The translations under genes and the position numbers were made by a program. A DNA stretch of 64,000 bases from Symbiodinium natans (lineage: Eukaryota > Sar > Dinophyceae > Suessiales > Symbiodiniaceae), in the NCBI GenBank assembly GCA_905221605.1, contig CAJNDS010002159.1:519501-583500 (forward strand), read 5' to 3'. Under the pieces are notes generated by a model. It saw only the letters and a list, made by a program, of their open reading frames with translations. It was not told the origin of the DNA and did no database searches. Numbering within the stretch: position 1 is the first letter of the stretch; the number at the start of each line of letters is the position of its first letter. Positions 10,640-21,603 of this stretch are shown here, one piece after another.

Positions 10640-10957
10640 GTTTTGGTACCCCCCCCGCCAATGGCCCCCCTGTGGGGTGGTTCGGGCTTATATAGGGTTT
10701 TTAGGTGTTATAGGGTTTAGGGTTTCGGGGCGTAGGGTCCCCGCCCCCTGTGGTTTGGGCCCCCCTGTGGGGTGGTGTGGTTGGGGTTTGTGTTGAGGGT
10801 TGAGGGTTTATAGGGTTTATAGGGTTTAGGGGTTTAGGGGTTGAAGGGGGGTTGGGGCGGGGGGTGGGGGGGGGTGGGGGGTGGGGGGGGGGGGGGGGGG
10901 TGGGGGGGGGGGGATTTACCATGGAGGGCGGGAGTTGACAATACCCATGGAGGGGGG
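10640..10957. repeat. G-rich low-complexity tract
   Basis: It holds TTTAGGG-like words, then TGGGG repeats and a nearly unbroken G run (about 10848-10912). It abuts the left edge of the duplicated block. Glycine/proline open frames across it are composition artefacts. Confidence 0.8.
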
Positions 10958-11297
10958 GGTGGACACGGAACCATATACCCTAAAAAGAACCCCGAGTATA
11001 CTATAAAACAGAAACCCGATACACTGAAACAAACCACCCATATAATTTACAGGGGTTTATATCTAGAGGGTTTATATGGTTTAGGATTTATCTATGTATA
11101 TATATATATGTATATGGGGTTTATAGGGTTTGTAAGGGTTTGGGGTTTGGAGTTTGCAGGGCTTACAAGGTTTAGAGGGTTTATCTATAGGGAGAGATAT
11201 ATCAGTCCAGAAAGACAAGCTATAAAATCAAGAGAGGCAAAGAGAGATATCAGTCCTGGCACGGGCTTCCATATCCCACGATGAAACCATCCTTTAC

Positions 11298-11323
11298 TTG
11301 TGATTGACCAGATAACGCACAGC
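11298..11323 (-). CDS. candidate 26-base microexon
   Basis: Minus strand: acceptor CCTGCAG|GC and donor CAA|GTAAAG. It enters in phase 2 and continues the exon at 11454-11560, which ends one base into a codon, giving S then CALSGQSQ. The splice signals are good for such a short exon. Confidence 0.4.
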
Positions 11324-11453
11324 CTGCAGGTTGGTTCATCCAAGTGGCTTCTTCTGGCAAGCTTCGAAGGCAACACCAAGCTCCAGATGAATCCTTAAAT
11401 ATGTGGTCTGCCATGCATTCAGACATGCCCGCATATATAGCTACAATTGATAC

Positions 11454-11560
11454 TGAGATTCTCCTCCCAGCCATCGACAACCCCTTTGGAATGCAACTCC
11501 TCAAGCTCGCTCAGCTGGCTATCGATAGCAGCATGCATCTCCTTGAGTCTGCCCACCATC
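11454..11560 (-). CDS. candidate exon, coiled-coil-like
   Basis: Minus strand: acceptor CCATTAAG|G and donor CTCA|GTATCAA. It reads MVGRLKEMHAAIDSQLSELE and then ELHSKGVVDGWEENL. The heptad-like Leu spacing suggests a helix. Part of the multi-exon gene starting at 14488. Confidence 0.55.
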
Positions 11561-11702
11561 CTTAATGGGGCTGGCGGAGTTTAGGGTTTATGGTTTTTAG
11601 GGTTTATAGGGTTTATCTTAGGGTTTAGCGTTTTAGGGTTGGTTTAGGGTTTAGGGTACACAAAGATACGGTAAGAATTTGCAAAACAAGGGTCTTCTCA
11701 AG

Positions 11703-11942
11703 GGTTTGGGTCGATCTGCCCTTCGCTTGGTTCTCTTTCACAAGCGTCTCTACGTCTTCGCAACACTCATCAAGCTTCTCCAAACGCTTGCTCATGCAAA
11801 GCAACACCTTTGGCAGGCTCGAGCTCCACGAGGCCGGGGACTCGATGCATGGGAAGCCTAGCTTCTTCAGGGTCTTCGCGGCCTCTTTCTCAGCGGCGGC
11901 TTTTGCATCCGGAGTGTCATTTGCTCTTGCAGCATGTGACAT
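11703..11942 (-). CDS. candidate exon, helical
   Basis: Reads DTPDAKAAAEKEAAKTLKKL and then a region ending LEKLDECCEDVETLVKENQA and KGRSTQTLEK, after which telomere-like words begin. Charged and helical. The exact acceptor is unclear (MSHAARAN may be exonic or not). Belongs with the neighbouring minus-strand exons. Confidence 0.55.
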
Positions 11943-12021
11943 CTGGCCTTATATCAGGTTGCATCAGTCTAGTTGGGAGGATGCCCGGGCGGTAATAGGT
12001 TCAGGGCAATTCTGACAAGCA

Positions 12022-12187
12022 TTATTCGGGATCCATGGCGCTTGGTGTCGGCACACAAGCTGCTGGCTGCCCCAGCACATCAACATCGACACTCATGTTG
12101 ATGTCCACCATTCCCTGATCCTGGCTTGTAAACTCATCCTGCTCCACGAAAGCAGCTCTGCTCAAAGACCTTAGAGAACTGATAACC
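12022..12187 (-). CDS. candidate exon, acidic, with in-frame stop
   Basis: Minus-strand acceptor TTGTCTCAG|G. It reads VISSLRSLSRAAFVEQDEFT and then SQDQGMVDINMSVDVDVL and GQPAACVPTPSAMDPE before TAA at 12022-12024. Either a terminal exon of a shorter isoform or an internal exon with an unrecognised donor before the stop. Confidence 0.45.
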
Positions 12188-12440
12188 CTGAGACAATTTG
12201 AGGACAAAGTTGTGTACAAACGGGCTTTAGGGTTTCTAAGGTTTGTGTAGTGAGAGATTTATATAGGTGCTCAGAAATAACAAGTGACGCCAGGCTGCCT
12301 TGTGTGTCCTTCAATTTTCTTTTCGAGAAAATACGTGAGAGTGTTGGCATGAAGCGTGTGCCACCTGAACACGTTGGAGTCAGTCAGCCCATGCTTCCAC
12401 CGAGAAATGCTCGACAGCGGTTAGCAATGATGCTTCTTAC

Positions 12441-12550
12441 CTGCCTGATGTACTTGTCCGGGTTGCTTTTGCCACGCTGCACGATTCTTAGTATGTCTTG
12501 CCTCAGCTCCCCAATTCGCACGCAACCCTGCTTGCACCTTGCCTCGATAC
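12441..12550 (-). CDS. candidate exon with consensus donor
   Basis: Minus strand: acceptor TTTGAAAG|G and donor CAGGCAG|GTAAGAAGC, an excellent 5' splice site. It enters in phase 2 and reads IEARCKQGCVRIGELRQDIL and then RIVQRGKSNPDKYIRQ, ending in phase 0. Basic and helical. Confidence 0.6.
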
Positions 12551-12660
12551 CTTTCAAAACACCCGACCCTAAACCCTAAACCATATAAACCCTATCAACC
12601 CTCAACTATCTAGTATAAACCCATTATAAACCCTAAACTCTAAACCCTGTAAACTGCTTC

Positions 12661-12791
12661 AGAAGCAATCATCCCTCTAACCATGCCCACATCTCGATTA
12701 ATCAACCCTGCTCGCAGGCACAAGAGTTGTTGCAGCAGCCCGATCTCCGTTTCAGAGGCGAGCCGTGAAGAAGGTAGATCTTCATGGGTGG
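12661..12791 (-). CDS. candidate exon, helical
   Basis: Minus strand: acceptor GTTTACAG|CC and donor GAAGCA|GTTTAC. The longest open reading enters in phase 2: THEDLPSSRLASETEIGLLQ and then QLLCLRAGLINRDVG. One base differs between the two block copies within it. The phase does not join cleanly to the exon at 12870, so boundaries are tentative. Confidence 0.4.
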
Positions 12792-12869
12792 CTGTAAACG
12801 GGATAGTACGCGGAAGGAGAATATGGGGATCTATATACTACATATATAGACCACTGCGTCCCAAGGTAC

Positions 12870-12988
12870 TGGCTCATGTTGTAAGGAGGCTCAGACATCT
12901 CTTGCTCACTTGCATACTCGAAGGGAACATTTAACAGCTGCTCCTCCTCGCGAGTCTTCGTGACCGAAAATCTCTTCACGAACACATC
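12870..12988 (-). CDS. second exon of the Pro/Ala-rich gene
   Basis: Minus strand: acceptor ATTCTCGCAG|GAT and a possible donor AGCCA|GTACC. It reads DVFVKRFSVTKTREEEQLLN and then VPFEYASEQEMSEPPYNMS. It continues the helical module at the end of the exon 13259-14505 only if that exon uses a GA donor. From memory this joined module recurs in many Symbiodiniaceae proteins. Confidence 0.6.
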
Positions 12989-13258
12989 CTGCGAGAATCG
13001 GGTTTGTGTTTCTAGAGGGGGGTTGTAAAATGGTATAAAGGATCCCCCTCCAAAATGCACCCCCATAAAGCTACATTCCTCCACGCACAAGCCCAAGAGA
13101 CTGTGGTCGATATCTATAACCTACTACTAACTTATAAGGAGCTCTTTTCGGGTTTATAGATTTACAGTATTAAATAGGGTTCCTCTATGTTTAGGGTGTC
13201 TATATAGGTATATAAAGTTTAGGGTATTATAATTAGGTCACAAATTTGAACCCATGTC

Positions 13259-14505
13259 CGTGTTGAACCCGCACTTTTCGAAGAGCTTGACAACTTTCGG
13301 GCGGGTGGTCAAGTCATGGAACTGCTTCCTGATGTCCTCTGCAATTTTGTAATTGCCTCGGGAGTCTGGCTGCATTGCGCGTCGCAGGCGACGGTCTATT
13401 GCACCCGCACTGGGCGCTTCTTGCATAGGCACGCCAGATCTGGGAGCTGCGCCTGCCGGGACCGGCTGGGCTGTTATTGGGGCTGCCACGCTTGGGGAGG
13501 CTGCTTTGGCGAGCGTTGCGGATGCGGGTGCTGACCCGGGAGCAGGGGATTTTGGCAAGGCTGTTGCTGCGCCCGCAGGTAGCGGGGGCTTGGATTCCAC
13601 GTTGGTCCGTGGAAACGGCGGGGGCTTGGCTGCACAAGCCTGCAGCTCCACGGTGCTTGACACGGCTTCTGGCGGCACTGTTGCTGCGCCCTGAAAGGGT
13701 GGGGGCTTGGCTGGGGAGGCCTGTGGCTCCACGTTGGTCGATACGGCTTTTGGTGAAGCTGTTGCTGCTGCCTGAAAGGACGGGGTCTTGGCTGGGGAGG
13801 CCTGCGGCGAGACCGTTGCTGCGGGCGGGGTCTTGGCTGCGGAGGCCGCTGGCTCCACGCTAGTTGCGGCTTTTGGTGAGCCTGTTGCTGCCTGGCTGAG
13901 TTCAGCGGGGGCTGCGGTCTGGATAGCCTGGGTTGTTGGCACGCCTGTTGGAAGAACTGCTTGGGGTGTTGTGGCTTTCGGCGGTGTTTCAGGGCAAGGC
14001 GGCGGGGCAACTTTGCCTGCCCGCTTCACAGGAATGAGGAGGCCCGTGTCAGGGTCTGTGGTTGAGGCACCACCATACTCACCTATGCTTTCGGAGGAGG
14101 CAGGAAACACAAGCAACGGGAAGCATGGCGCTTCCATTTCCTGCGTCGGGCTTAATGGCGAGGGACTTGATGGCACACCTGTTGGAATTTCGGCCTGCAG
14201 AGGTTGCGCTGTCGCATTGGGTGCGCGTGGCTCCACCTTTACCGTCTTGCACGCGTGCGCTGGGGCAGTGGTCGGGGCTTGTTGCTGCGCGTTGTCTGCT
14301 GCTTGTGTCTGTTGTTCATGAGCGTCCCCAGCAACAGGAGCTTCCACACTATGAAACTGTCCACCAGGCAGCGCCCCCTGCCCATCTTCCGATGACACGA
14401 AGCTCGGCTGATGCTGCGTCGGTGCCACATCCATTTCAGCATCCTTGTTCGCAGGGCATGATGCTGCCGCTGTGTGTGTGCATCTCATTGAGTCCTATAC
14501 TTGGC
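13259..14505 (-). CDS. first exon: Pro/Ala-rich protein with C-terminal helical module
   Basis: Coding from ATG at 14488 (410 whole codons) with a 17-base leader after a TTTTTTTCAG acceptor, which suits spliced-leader trans-splicing. Residues 100-350 are Pro/Ala/Ser/Thr-rich with a recurring SPAKPPPFQ-type unit at intervals of about 26-30 residues. The C-terminal part is conserved in style: IDRRLRRAMQPDSRGNYKIA and then EDIRKQFHDLTTRPKVVKLF and EKCGFNT. The exon is ended here at ACG|GACATG (a GA donor), because that joins in frame to DVFVKRF in exon 12988-12870. Reading on would instead give a stop six codons later. From memory, the terminal RLRR...MQP module typifies an expanded dinoflagellate family linked to transposase-like frames. 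Function unknown; mobile-element-associated is an inference. Confidence 0.65.
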
Positions 14506-14518
14506 CTGAAAAAAACAC
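14506..14518 (-). promoter_or_regulatory. putative spliced-leader trans-splice acceptor
   Basis: Minus-strand GTGTTTTTTTCAG, a strong pyrimidine tract and AG, 17 bases before the ATG at 14488. It repeats at 19052-19064 in the second block copy. Dinoflagellate mRNAs receive a spliced leader at such sites; no transcript evidence here. Confidence 0.45.
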
Positions 14519-15376
14519 TTCTCATCTATATAGGTCGCACGTGAACTACATAGGGCCGGCTGGACACATAGGTGGGGTGTGGGTATGTTAAGTGAGCTTT
14601 TTCTAACATGGCATACAGACCTGGCTCGCCGAAAAGCAGCCTTGTAGGCCACTGCGCCCAATTCTGCCAGTGCTACTTACTACTACACTAAACCAGTACC
14701 CTAAACCCTATACATACCCTTTAAAAAACCAGAAACCCGATATAAACCCCTAACCCTATATAAAACCTAAACCCTTTATAGTTGCACTGCCTCGATCACC
14801 CTGCATTCCCTGGGTACAGCATTGCGTTGGCCACAGAAAGCACCCCACATAGGAGTATTCCTGGAACCTCCACAACAACAACTTTTACCCGACCCCACTT
14901 GAAAACCCGTCCGAACTCACTGCAAGCCGAAGGTGCATCAGCATCGACCGCAATGGCTCCTCCGTTCAAGCCGTCCGCCATGATTTCTTGGAAGAGTTCC
15001 TGTGTTGAGGGTGGTTCAGGCTTTGATCGCGGGATTGATTACGTAGAGACCAAGTTTTAAAGGTGCCCAAACTAGGCTCAGGTAGTTGCTGGGTTTTACA
15101 TGTATGGAAGGTTTGGGGCCTCTCTCCCCTCCCTCCCTCCCTCCTCCCTCCCTCCCTCCCTCCCTCCCTCCCTCCCCCCCCCCCCTCACCCCCACCGAGA
15201 AAAATAGCTTTTTTTTTGTCTAATTTCAACCGCCGTCGGAGGCCGAACTGTGTAGGCACGGGGGAGCTTTACGGGAGAGGGGGAAGCGGACGGGCCTGTT
15301 ACCTGCATGTACACATCTGAACCCCCCAACCCCCCGCCCAACCCCCCCAACCCCCCCACCCAACCCCCTCCCAACC

Positions 15377-15476
15377 NNNNNNNNNNNNNNNNNNNNNNNN
15401 NNNNNNNNNNNNNNNNNNNNNNNNNNNNNNNNNNNNNNNNNNNNNNNNNNNNNNNNNNNNNNNNNNNNNNNNNNNN
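15377..15476. other. assembly gap (100 N)
   Basis: Exactly 100 N between a C-rich tract (CCCAACC) and a G run. The round length indicates a scaffold gap of unknown size. It separates the two copies of the 4.4-kb block. Confidence 0.98.
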
Positions 15477-15843
15477 GGGGGGGGGGGGGGGGGGGGGGGG
15501 GGGGGTGGACACGGAACCATATACCCTAAAAAGAACCCCGAGTATACTATAAAACAGAAACCCGATACACTGAAACAAACCACCCATATAATTTACAGGG
15601 GTTTATATCTAGAGGGTTTATATGGTTTAGGATTTATCTATGTATATATATATATGTATATGGGGTTTATAGGGTTTGTAAGGGTTTGGGGTTTGGAGTT
15701 TGCAGGGCTTACAAGGTTTAGAGGGTTTATCTATAGGGAGAGATATATCAGTCCAGAAAGACAAGCTATAAAATCAAGAGAGGCAAAGAGAGATATCAGT
15801 CCTGGCACGGGCTTCCATATCCCACGATGAAACCATCCTTTAC

Positions 15844-17534
15844 TTGTGATTGACCAGATAACGCACAGCCTGCAGGTTGGTTCATCCAAGTGGCTTCTTC
15901 TGGCAAGCTTCGAAGGCAACACCAAGCTCCAGATGAATCCTTAAATATGTGGTCTGCCATGCATTCAGACATGCCCGCATATATAGCTACAATTGATACT
16001 GAGATTCTCCTCCCAGCCATCGACAACCCCTTTGGAATGCAACTCCTCAAGCTCGCTCAGCTGGCTATCGATAGCAGCATGCATCTCCTTGAGTCTGCCC
16101 ACCATCCTTAATGGGGCTGGCGGAGTTTAGGGTTTATGGTTTTTAGGGTTTATAGGGTTTATCTTAGGGTTTAGCGTTTTAGGGTTGGTTTAGGGTTTAG
16201 GGTACACAAAGATACGGTAAGAATTTGCAAAACAAGGGTCTTCTCAAGGGTTTGGGTCGATCTGCCCTTCGCTTGGTTCTCTTTCACAAGCGTCTCTACG
16301 TCTTCGCAACACTCATCAAGCTTCTCCAAACGCTTGCTCATGCAAAGCAACACCTTTGGCAGGCTCGAGCTCCACGAGGCCGGGGACTCGATGCATGGGA
16401 AGCCTAGCTTCTTCAGGGTCTTCGCGGCCTCTTTCTCAGCGGCGGCTTTTGCATCCGGAGTGTCATTTGCTCTTGCAGCATGTGACATCTGGCCTTATAT
16501 CAGGTTGCATCAGTCTAGTTGGGAGGATGCCCGGGCGGTAATAGGTTCAGGGCAATTCTGACAAGCATTATTCGGGATCCATGGCGCTTGGTGTCGGCAC
16601 ACAAGCTGCTGGCTGCCCCAGCACATCAACATCGACACTCATGTTGATGTCCACCATTCCCTGATCCTGGCTTGTAAACTCATCCTGCTCCACGAAAGCA
16701 GCTCTGCTCAAAGACCTTAGAGAACTGATAACCCTGAGACAATTTGAGGACAAAGTTGTGTACAAACGGGCTTTAGGGTTTCTAAGGTTTGTGTAGTGAG
16801 AGATTTATATAGGTGCTCAGAAATAACAAGTGACGCCAGGCTGCCTTGTGTGTCCTTCAATTTTCTTTTCGAGAAAATACGTGAGAGTGTTGGCATGAAG
16901 CGTGTGCCACCTGAACACGTTGGAGTCAGTCAGCCCATGCTTCCACCGAGAAATGCTCGACAGCGGTTAGCAATGATGCTTCTTACCTGCCTGATGTACT
17001 TGTCCGGGTTGCTTTTGCCACGCTGCACGATTCTTAGTATGTCTTGCCTCAGCTCCCCAATTCGCACGCAACCCTGCTTGCACCTTGCCTCGATACCTTT
17101 CAAAACACCCGACCCTAAACCCTAAACCATATAAACCCTATCAACCCTCAACTATCTAGTATAAATCCATTATAAACCCTAAACTCTAAACCCTGTAAAC
17201 TGCTTCAGAAGCAATCATCCCTCTAACCATGCCCACATCTCGATTAATCAACCCTGCTCGCAGGCACAAGCATTGTTGCAGCAGCCCGATCTCCGTTTCA
17301 GAGGCGAGCCGTGAAGAAGGTAGATCTTCATGGGTGGCTGTAAACGGGATAGTACGCGGAAGGAGAATATGGGGATCTATATACTACATATATAGACCAC
17401 TGCGTCCCAAGGTACTGGCTCATGTTGTAAGGAGGCTCAGACATCTCTTGCTCACTTGCATACTCGAAGGGAACATTTAACAGCTGCTCCTCCTCGCGAG
17501 TCTTCGTGACCGAAAATCTCTTCACGAACACATC
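15844..17534 (-). CDS. downstream exons of the Pro/Ala-rich gene, second copy (set)
   Basis: Exons equivalent to 11298-12988, shifted by 4546. The third exon (17207-17337) differs from copy 1 at two adjacent bases (AGAG to AGCA on the plus strand), which changes a codon. The span is given as a set, since each exon is described under copy 1. Confidence 0.55.
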
Positions 17535-17804
17535 CTGCGAGAATCGGGTTTGTGTTTCTAGAGGGGGGTTGTAAAATGGTATAAAGGATCCCCCTCCAAA
17601 ATGCGCCCCCATAAAGCTACATTCCTCCACGCACAAGCCCAAGAGACTGTGGTCGATATCTATAACCTACTACTAACTTATAAGGAGCTCTTTTCGGGTT
17701 TATAGATTTACAGTATTAAATAGGGTTCCTCTATGTTTAGGGTGTCTATATAGGTATATAAAGTTTAGGGTATTATAATTAGGTCACAAATTTGAACCCA
17801 TGTC

Positions 17805-19051
17805 CGTGTTGAACCCGCACTTTTCGAAGAGCTTGACAACTTTCGGGCGGGTGGTCAAGTCATGGAACTGCTTCCTGATGTCCTCTGCAATTTTGTAATT
17901 GCCTCGGGAGTCTGGCTGCATTGCGCGTCGCAGGCGACGGTCTATTGCACCCGCACTGGGCGCTTCTTGCATAGGCACGCCAGATCTGGGAGCTGCGCCT
18001 GCCGGGACCGGCTGGGCTGTTATTGGGGCTGCCACGCTTGGGGAGGCTGCTTTGGCGAGCGTTGCGGATGCGGGTGCTGACCCGGGAGCAGGGGATTTTG
18101 GCAAGGCTGTTGCTGCGCCCGCAGGTAGCGGGGGCTTGGATTCCACGTTGGTCCGTGGAAACGGCGGGGGCTTGGCTGCACAAGCCTGCAGCTCCACGGT
18201 GCTTGACACGGCTTCTGGCGGCACTGTTGCTGCGCCCTGAAAGGGTGGGGGCTTGGCTGGGGAGGCCTGTGGCTCCACGTTGGTCGATACGGCTTTTGGT
18301 GAAGCTGTTGCTGCTGCCTGAAAGGACGGGGTCTTGGCTGGGGAGGCCTGCGGCGAGACCGTTGCTGCGGGCGGGGTCTTGGCTGCGGAGGCCGCTGGCT
18401 CCACGCTAGTTGCGGCTTTTGGTGAGCCTGTTGCTGCCTGGCTGAGTTCAGCGGGGGCTGCGGTCTGGATAGCCTGGGTTGTTGGCACGCCTGTTGGAAG
18501 AACTGCTTGGGGTGTTGTGGCTTTCGGCGGTGTTTCAGGGCAAGGCGGCGGGGCAACTTTGCCTGCCCGCTTCACAGGAATGAGGAGGCCCGTGTCAGGG
18601 TCTGTGGTTGAGGCACCACCATACTCACCTATGCTTTCGGAGGAGGCAGGAAACACAAGCAACGGGAAGCATGGCGCTTCCATTTCCTGCGTCGGGCTTA
18701 ATGGCGAGGGACTTGATGGCACACCTGTTGGAATTTCGGCCTGCAGAGGTTGCGCTGTCGCATTGGGTGCGCGTGGCTCCACCTTTACCGTCTTGCACGC
18801 GTGCGCTGGGGCAGTGGTCGGGGCTTGTTGCTGCGCGTTGTCTGCTGCTTGTGTCTGTTGTTCATGAGCGTCCCCAGCAACAGGAGCTTCCACACTATGA
18901 AACTGTCCACCAGGCAGCGCCCCCTGCCCATCTTCCGATGACACGAAGCTCGGCTGATGCTGCGTCGGTGCCACATCCATTTCAGCATCCTTGTTCGCAG
19001 GGCATGATGCTGCCGCTGTGTGTGTGCATCTCATTGAGTCCTATACTTGGC
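17805..19051 (-). CDS. first exon of the Pro/Ala-rich gene, second copy
   Basis: Coding from ATG at 19034. The predicted 410 residues are the same as in the copy at 13259-14488, with the same leader acceptor and the same GA-type donor. If the duplication is real this copy is upstream of a truncated gene, because its 3' exons run into the N gap at 15476. Confidence 0.65.
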
Positions 19052-19922
19052 CTGAAAAAAACACTTCTCATCTATATAGGTCGCACGTGAACTACATAGG
19101 GCCGGCTGGACACATAGGTGGGGTGTGGGTATGTTAAGTGAGCTTTTTCTAACATGGCATACAGACCTGGCTCGCCGAAAAGCAGCCTTGTAGGCCACTG
19201 CGCCCAATTCTGCCAGTGCTACTTACTACTACACTAAACCAGTACCCTAAACCCTATACATACCCTTTAAAAAACCAGAAACCCGATATAAACCCCTAAC
19301 CCTATATAAAACCTAAACCCTTTATAGTTGCACTGCCTCGATCACCCTGCATTCCCTGGGTACAGCATTGCGTTGGCCACAGAAAGCACCCCACATAGGA
19401 GTATTCCTGGAACCTCCACAACAACAACTTTTACCCGACCCCACTTGAAAACCCGTCCGAACTCACTGCAAGCCGAAGGTGCATCAGCATCGACCGCAAT
19501 GGCTCCTCCGTTCAAGCCGTCCGCCATGATTTCTTGGAAGAGTTCCTGTGTTGAGGGTGGTTCAGGCTTTGATCGCGGGATTGATTACGTAGAGACCAAG
19601 TTTTAAAGGTGCCCAAACTAGGCTCAGGTAGTTGCTGGGTTTTACATGTATGGAAGGTTTGGGGCCTCTCTCCCCTCCCTCCCTCCCTCCTCCCTCCCTC
19701 CCTCCCTCCCTCCCTCCCTCCCCCCCCCCCCTCACCCCCACCGAGAAAAATAGCTTTTTTTTTGTCTAATTTCAACCGCCGTCGGAGGCCGAACTGTGTA
19801 GGCACGGGGGAGCTTTACGGGAGAGGGGGAAGCGGACGGGCCTGTTACCTGCATGTACACATCTGAACCCCCCAACCCCCCGCCCAACCCCCCCAACCCC
19901 CCCACCCAACCCCCTCCCAACC

Positions 19923-20235
19923 CCCCCACCCCCCCCCACCCACCCCCACCGCTTCCTCCCACAACCCAAACGAGAGAATTACTGTTTGGGTGTGGAAAGT
20001 ATGGCCCCCCCCTTCCCCACCCCCCCCCCAACCCCCCCCAACCCCCCCCAACCCCCCCCCCCAAACCCCCACCAACTCCCCCCCAACCCCCCCCCCCCAA
20101 CCTGTGCTTCAAGCAAACCCAACCCAGAAAATTTGGGTTTGGTTTGGGGGGAAGTGTATTTTGTTGGGGTTGGGGGGTTGGGGGGTTGGGGGGTTGGGGG
20201 GTTGGGGGGTTTGGGGGGCTCCCTGGCTCGCCCTC
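19923..20235. repeat. C-rich then G-rich low-complexity tract
   Basis: CCCCAACC-type repeats (19920-20100) are followed by GGGGTTGG repeats (20160-20215). The two halves are roughly reverse complementary, so the tract could form a large hairpin or G-quadruplex structures. Open frames here are artefacts of composition. Confidence 0.75.
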
Positions 20236-21412
20236 CCAACCGGTTTAGGGTTTAGGGTTCAGGGTTTAGGGCTATATAGGGTTTGGGGTTTAGGGTTTCC
20301 ATGGACTGAAAATGAACGGTTTTGCGGTTCGTGTCTGCAATAAGGGAAGGTTGGGGGGTGGATGGGGGTTTGGGGGTTTGGGGGGTTGGGGGGAGAAGGG
20401 AGTTGTATAGAGCCGCTATTGAAGAGCTCTGCAAAAGAGTACTAGATGTTCCCCCCCTTCAAAGCACCTTCGAAAACAAGTCTTAAGGAACCTAAACTAA
20501 AATTAGGACCCAGGGTCCACTCTACATCTTCCTACACAGAAGAGAATCGATGAATAAGAATGGTTTAAGTTTGTCTAACCCTATATATACAATATACCCT
20601 AAACCCTATATGAACCCTACAAAGTAAAAAACCCCATAAGCCCTTTATAAAGACAAGGTGCTTATTGCAAACCATATTTTGCCAACCCTAAACCCCAAAC
20701 CCCAAACCTTATAAACCCTATATATAACCCCTAAACCCTATACCCCAACCTTAAACGGGCCTGCATCTCTTGATGAATGGCAGCTTCCTCCTCATCCTCA
20801 GGCTCAGCCTTCAAGAGAACACCGAGGGGCTCTCCACCCAAATCCATGGCCCTGGCTAAAGTCCCCGTAGAGCAAACCTCCGTCCGGAGACGTTCCATCT
20901 CTCAAACTCAGCACAAAGTTGCGCCGAAATTGGGTCACGCACTCAGGAAAAGCTGGCCGACCAGCTACATTTGAGGATCTTCAGGGTGTTTTATTGGTTT
21001 ATAGGGCGGTTCCTGGGGTATGCTTGGGGGGGGGTTCCGAGGAATTCCGCTCTTTGGACGCCGAATTCCGCTCTTTGGACGCCGAATTCCGCTCTTTCAG
21101 GGGCCGGTTTTTGGGGCATTTTTTCATTAAAAATCTGTTTGTTTCGGCTTTTTCTGGGCAACAGGCACCTTGTTCCACAGTCTGCAAGTCGGGCACAGGC
21201 CTGGGATCATCTCTATATAGGTAGCACCGACCAGGATATTTCGGGGGATTGCAGAGTAAAGAAGTGGAATCCCTCCATTTTCATCGATACACACACACAA
21301 ACATCCAAGGCCTGACCCGGCACTGAAGTAATCCCAATTAACACAAGCTGGTCATACAGCTTGAGCTGAGTGCACTCTGCGACTCAGATCATGAATTGGC
21401 ACGCAGCGCAAG
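20236..21412. other. weakly coding stretch
   Basis: It contains degenerate telomere-like words, a 21-base tandem triplet (21041-21105) and a minus-strand segment at 20760-20960 with open reading (LARAMDLGGEPLGVLLKAEP then EDEEEAAIHQEMQARL). The latter could be a further exon of the minus-strand gene, but no clear splice sites were placed. Confidence 0.35.
21037..21105. repeat. 21-base tandem repeat, three units
   Basis: GAATTCCGCTCTTTGGACGCC units at period 21, the third diverging (CTTTCAGGGG). The unit is a multiple of three and gives repeated KERNSAS on the minus strand, but coding status is unsupported. Confidence 0.8.
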
Positions 21413-21527
21413 TCAACGGCATTCTGCCACAGATTTGGGCAGCAAAGACTTGAACTCATCTGGAATGCTGACAAGTGCACTGGTGCGTAGGTACACCAAG
21501 CACTGCTCCAAATCAGCTTCTGGCCAC
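21413..21527 (-). CDS. candidate terminal exon of methyltransferase-like gene
   Basis: Minus-strand acceptor CTTGCCCAG|G. It reads [20 protein letters not shown] and then [17 protein letters not shown] with TGA at 21413-21415. From memory, an acidic start followed by a YLR segment and a IP..(W/F)K element is the C-terminal signature of the family seen upstream. Its phase does not join directly to exon 22185-22285, so a small exon may be missing. Confidence 0.5.
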
Positions 21528-21568
21528 CTGGGCAAGAGGGCGGTTGGGGCGGTGGGGGGATACAAAAA

Positions 21569-21571
21569 CTG

Positions 21572-21603
<32 letters not shown>

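Larger units (their letters stand above)
10958..15376. repeat. duplicated block, copy 1
   Basis: From GTGGACACGGAACC after a G tract to CTCCCAACC before the N gap. Repeated at 15504-19922 with a constant offset of 4546. Three single-base differences were seen (12615/17161 region C/T, 12725/17271 region GAG/GCA, 13060/17606 A/G). The block carries the minus-strand exons 11298-14505. Confidence 0.9.
15504..19922. repeat. duplicated block, copy 2
   Basis: Almost identical to 10958-15376. It carries a second set of the minus-strand exons (15844-15869, 16000-16106, 16249-16488, 16568-16733, 16987-17096, 17207-17337, 17416-17534, 17805-19051), but no second copy of the downstream 658-codon frame. 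Either a real tandem duplication or two haplotypes placed in series. Confidence 0.9.

Noticed and set aside
13316-14544. Several plus-strand frames of 60-177 codons opposite the Pro/Ala-rich exon (also at 17862-19090)
   Set aside because: Shadows of the GC-rich minus-strand exon; they repeat identically in the second block copy and show no independent features.
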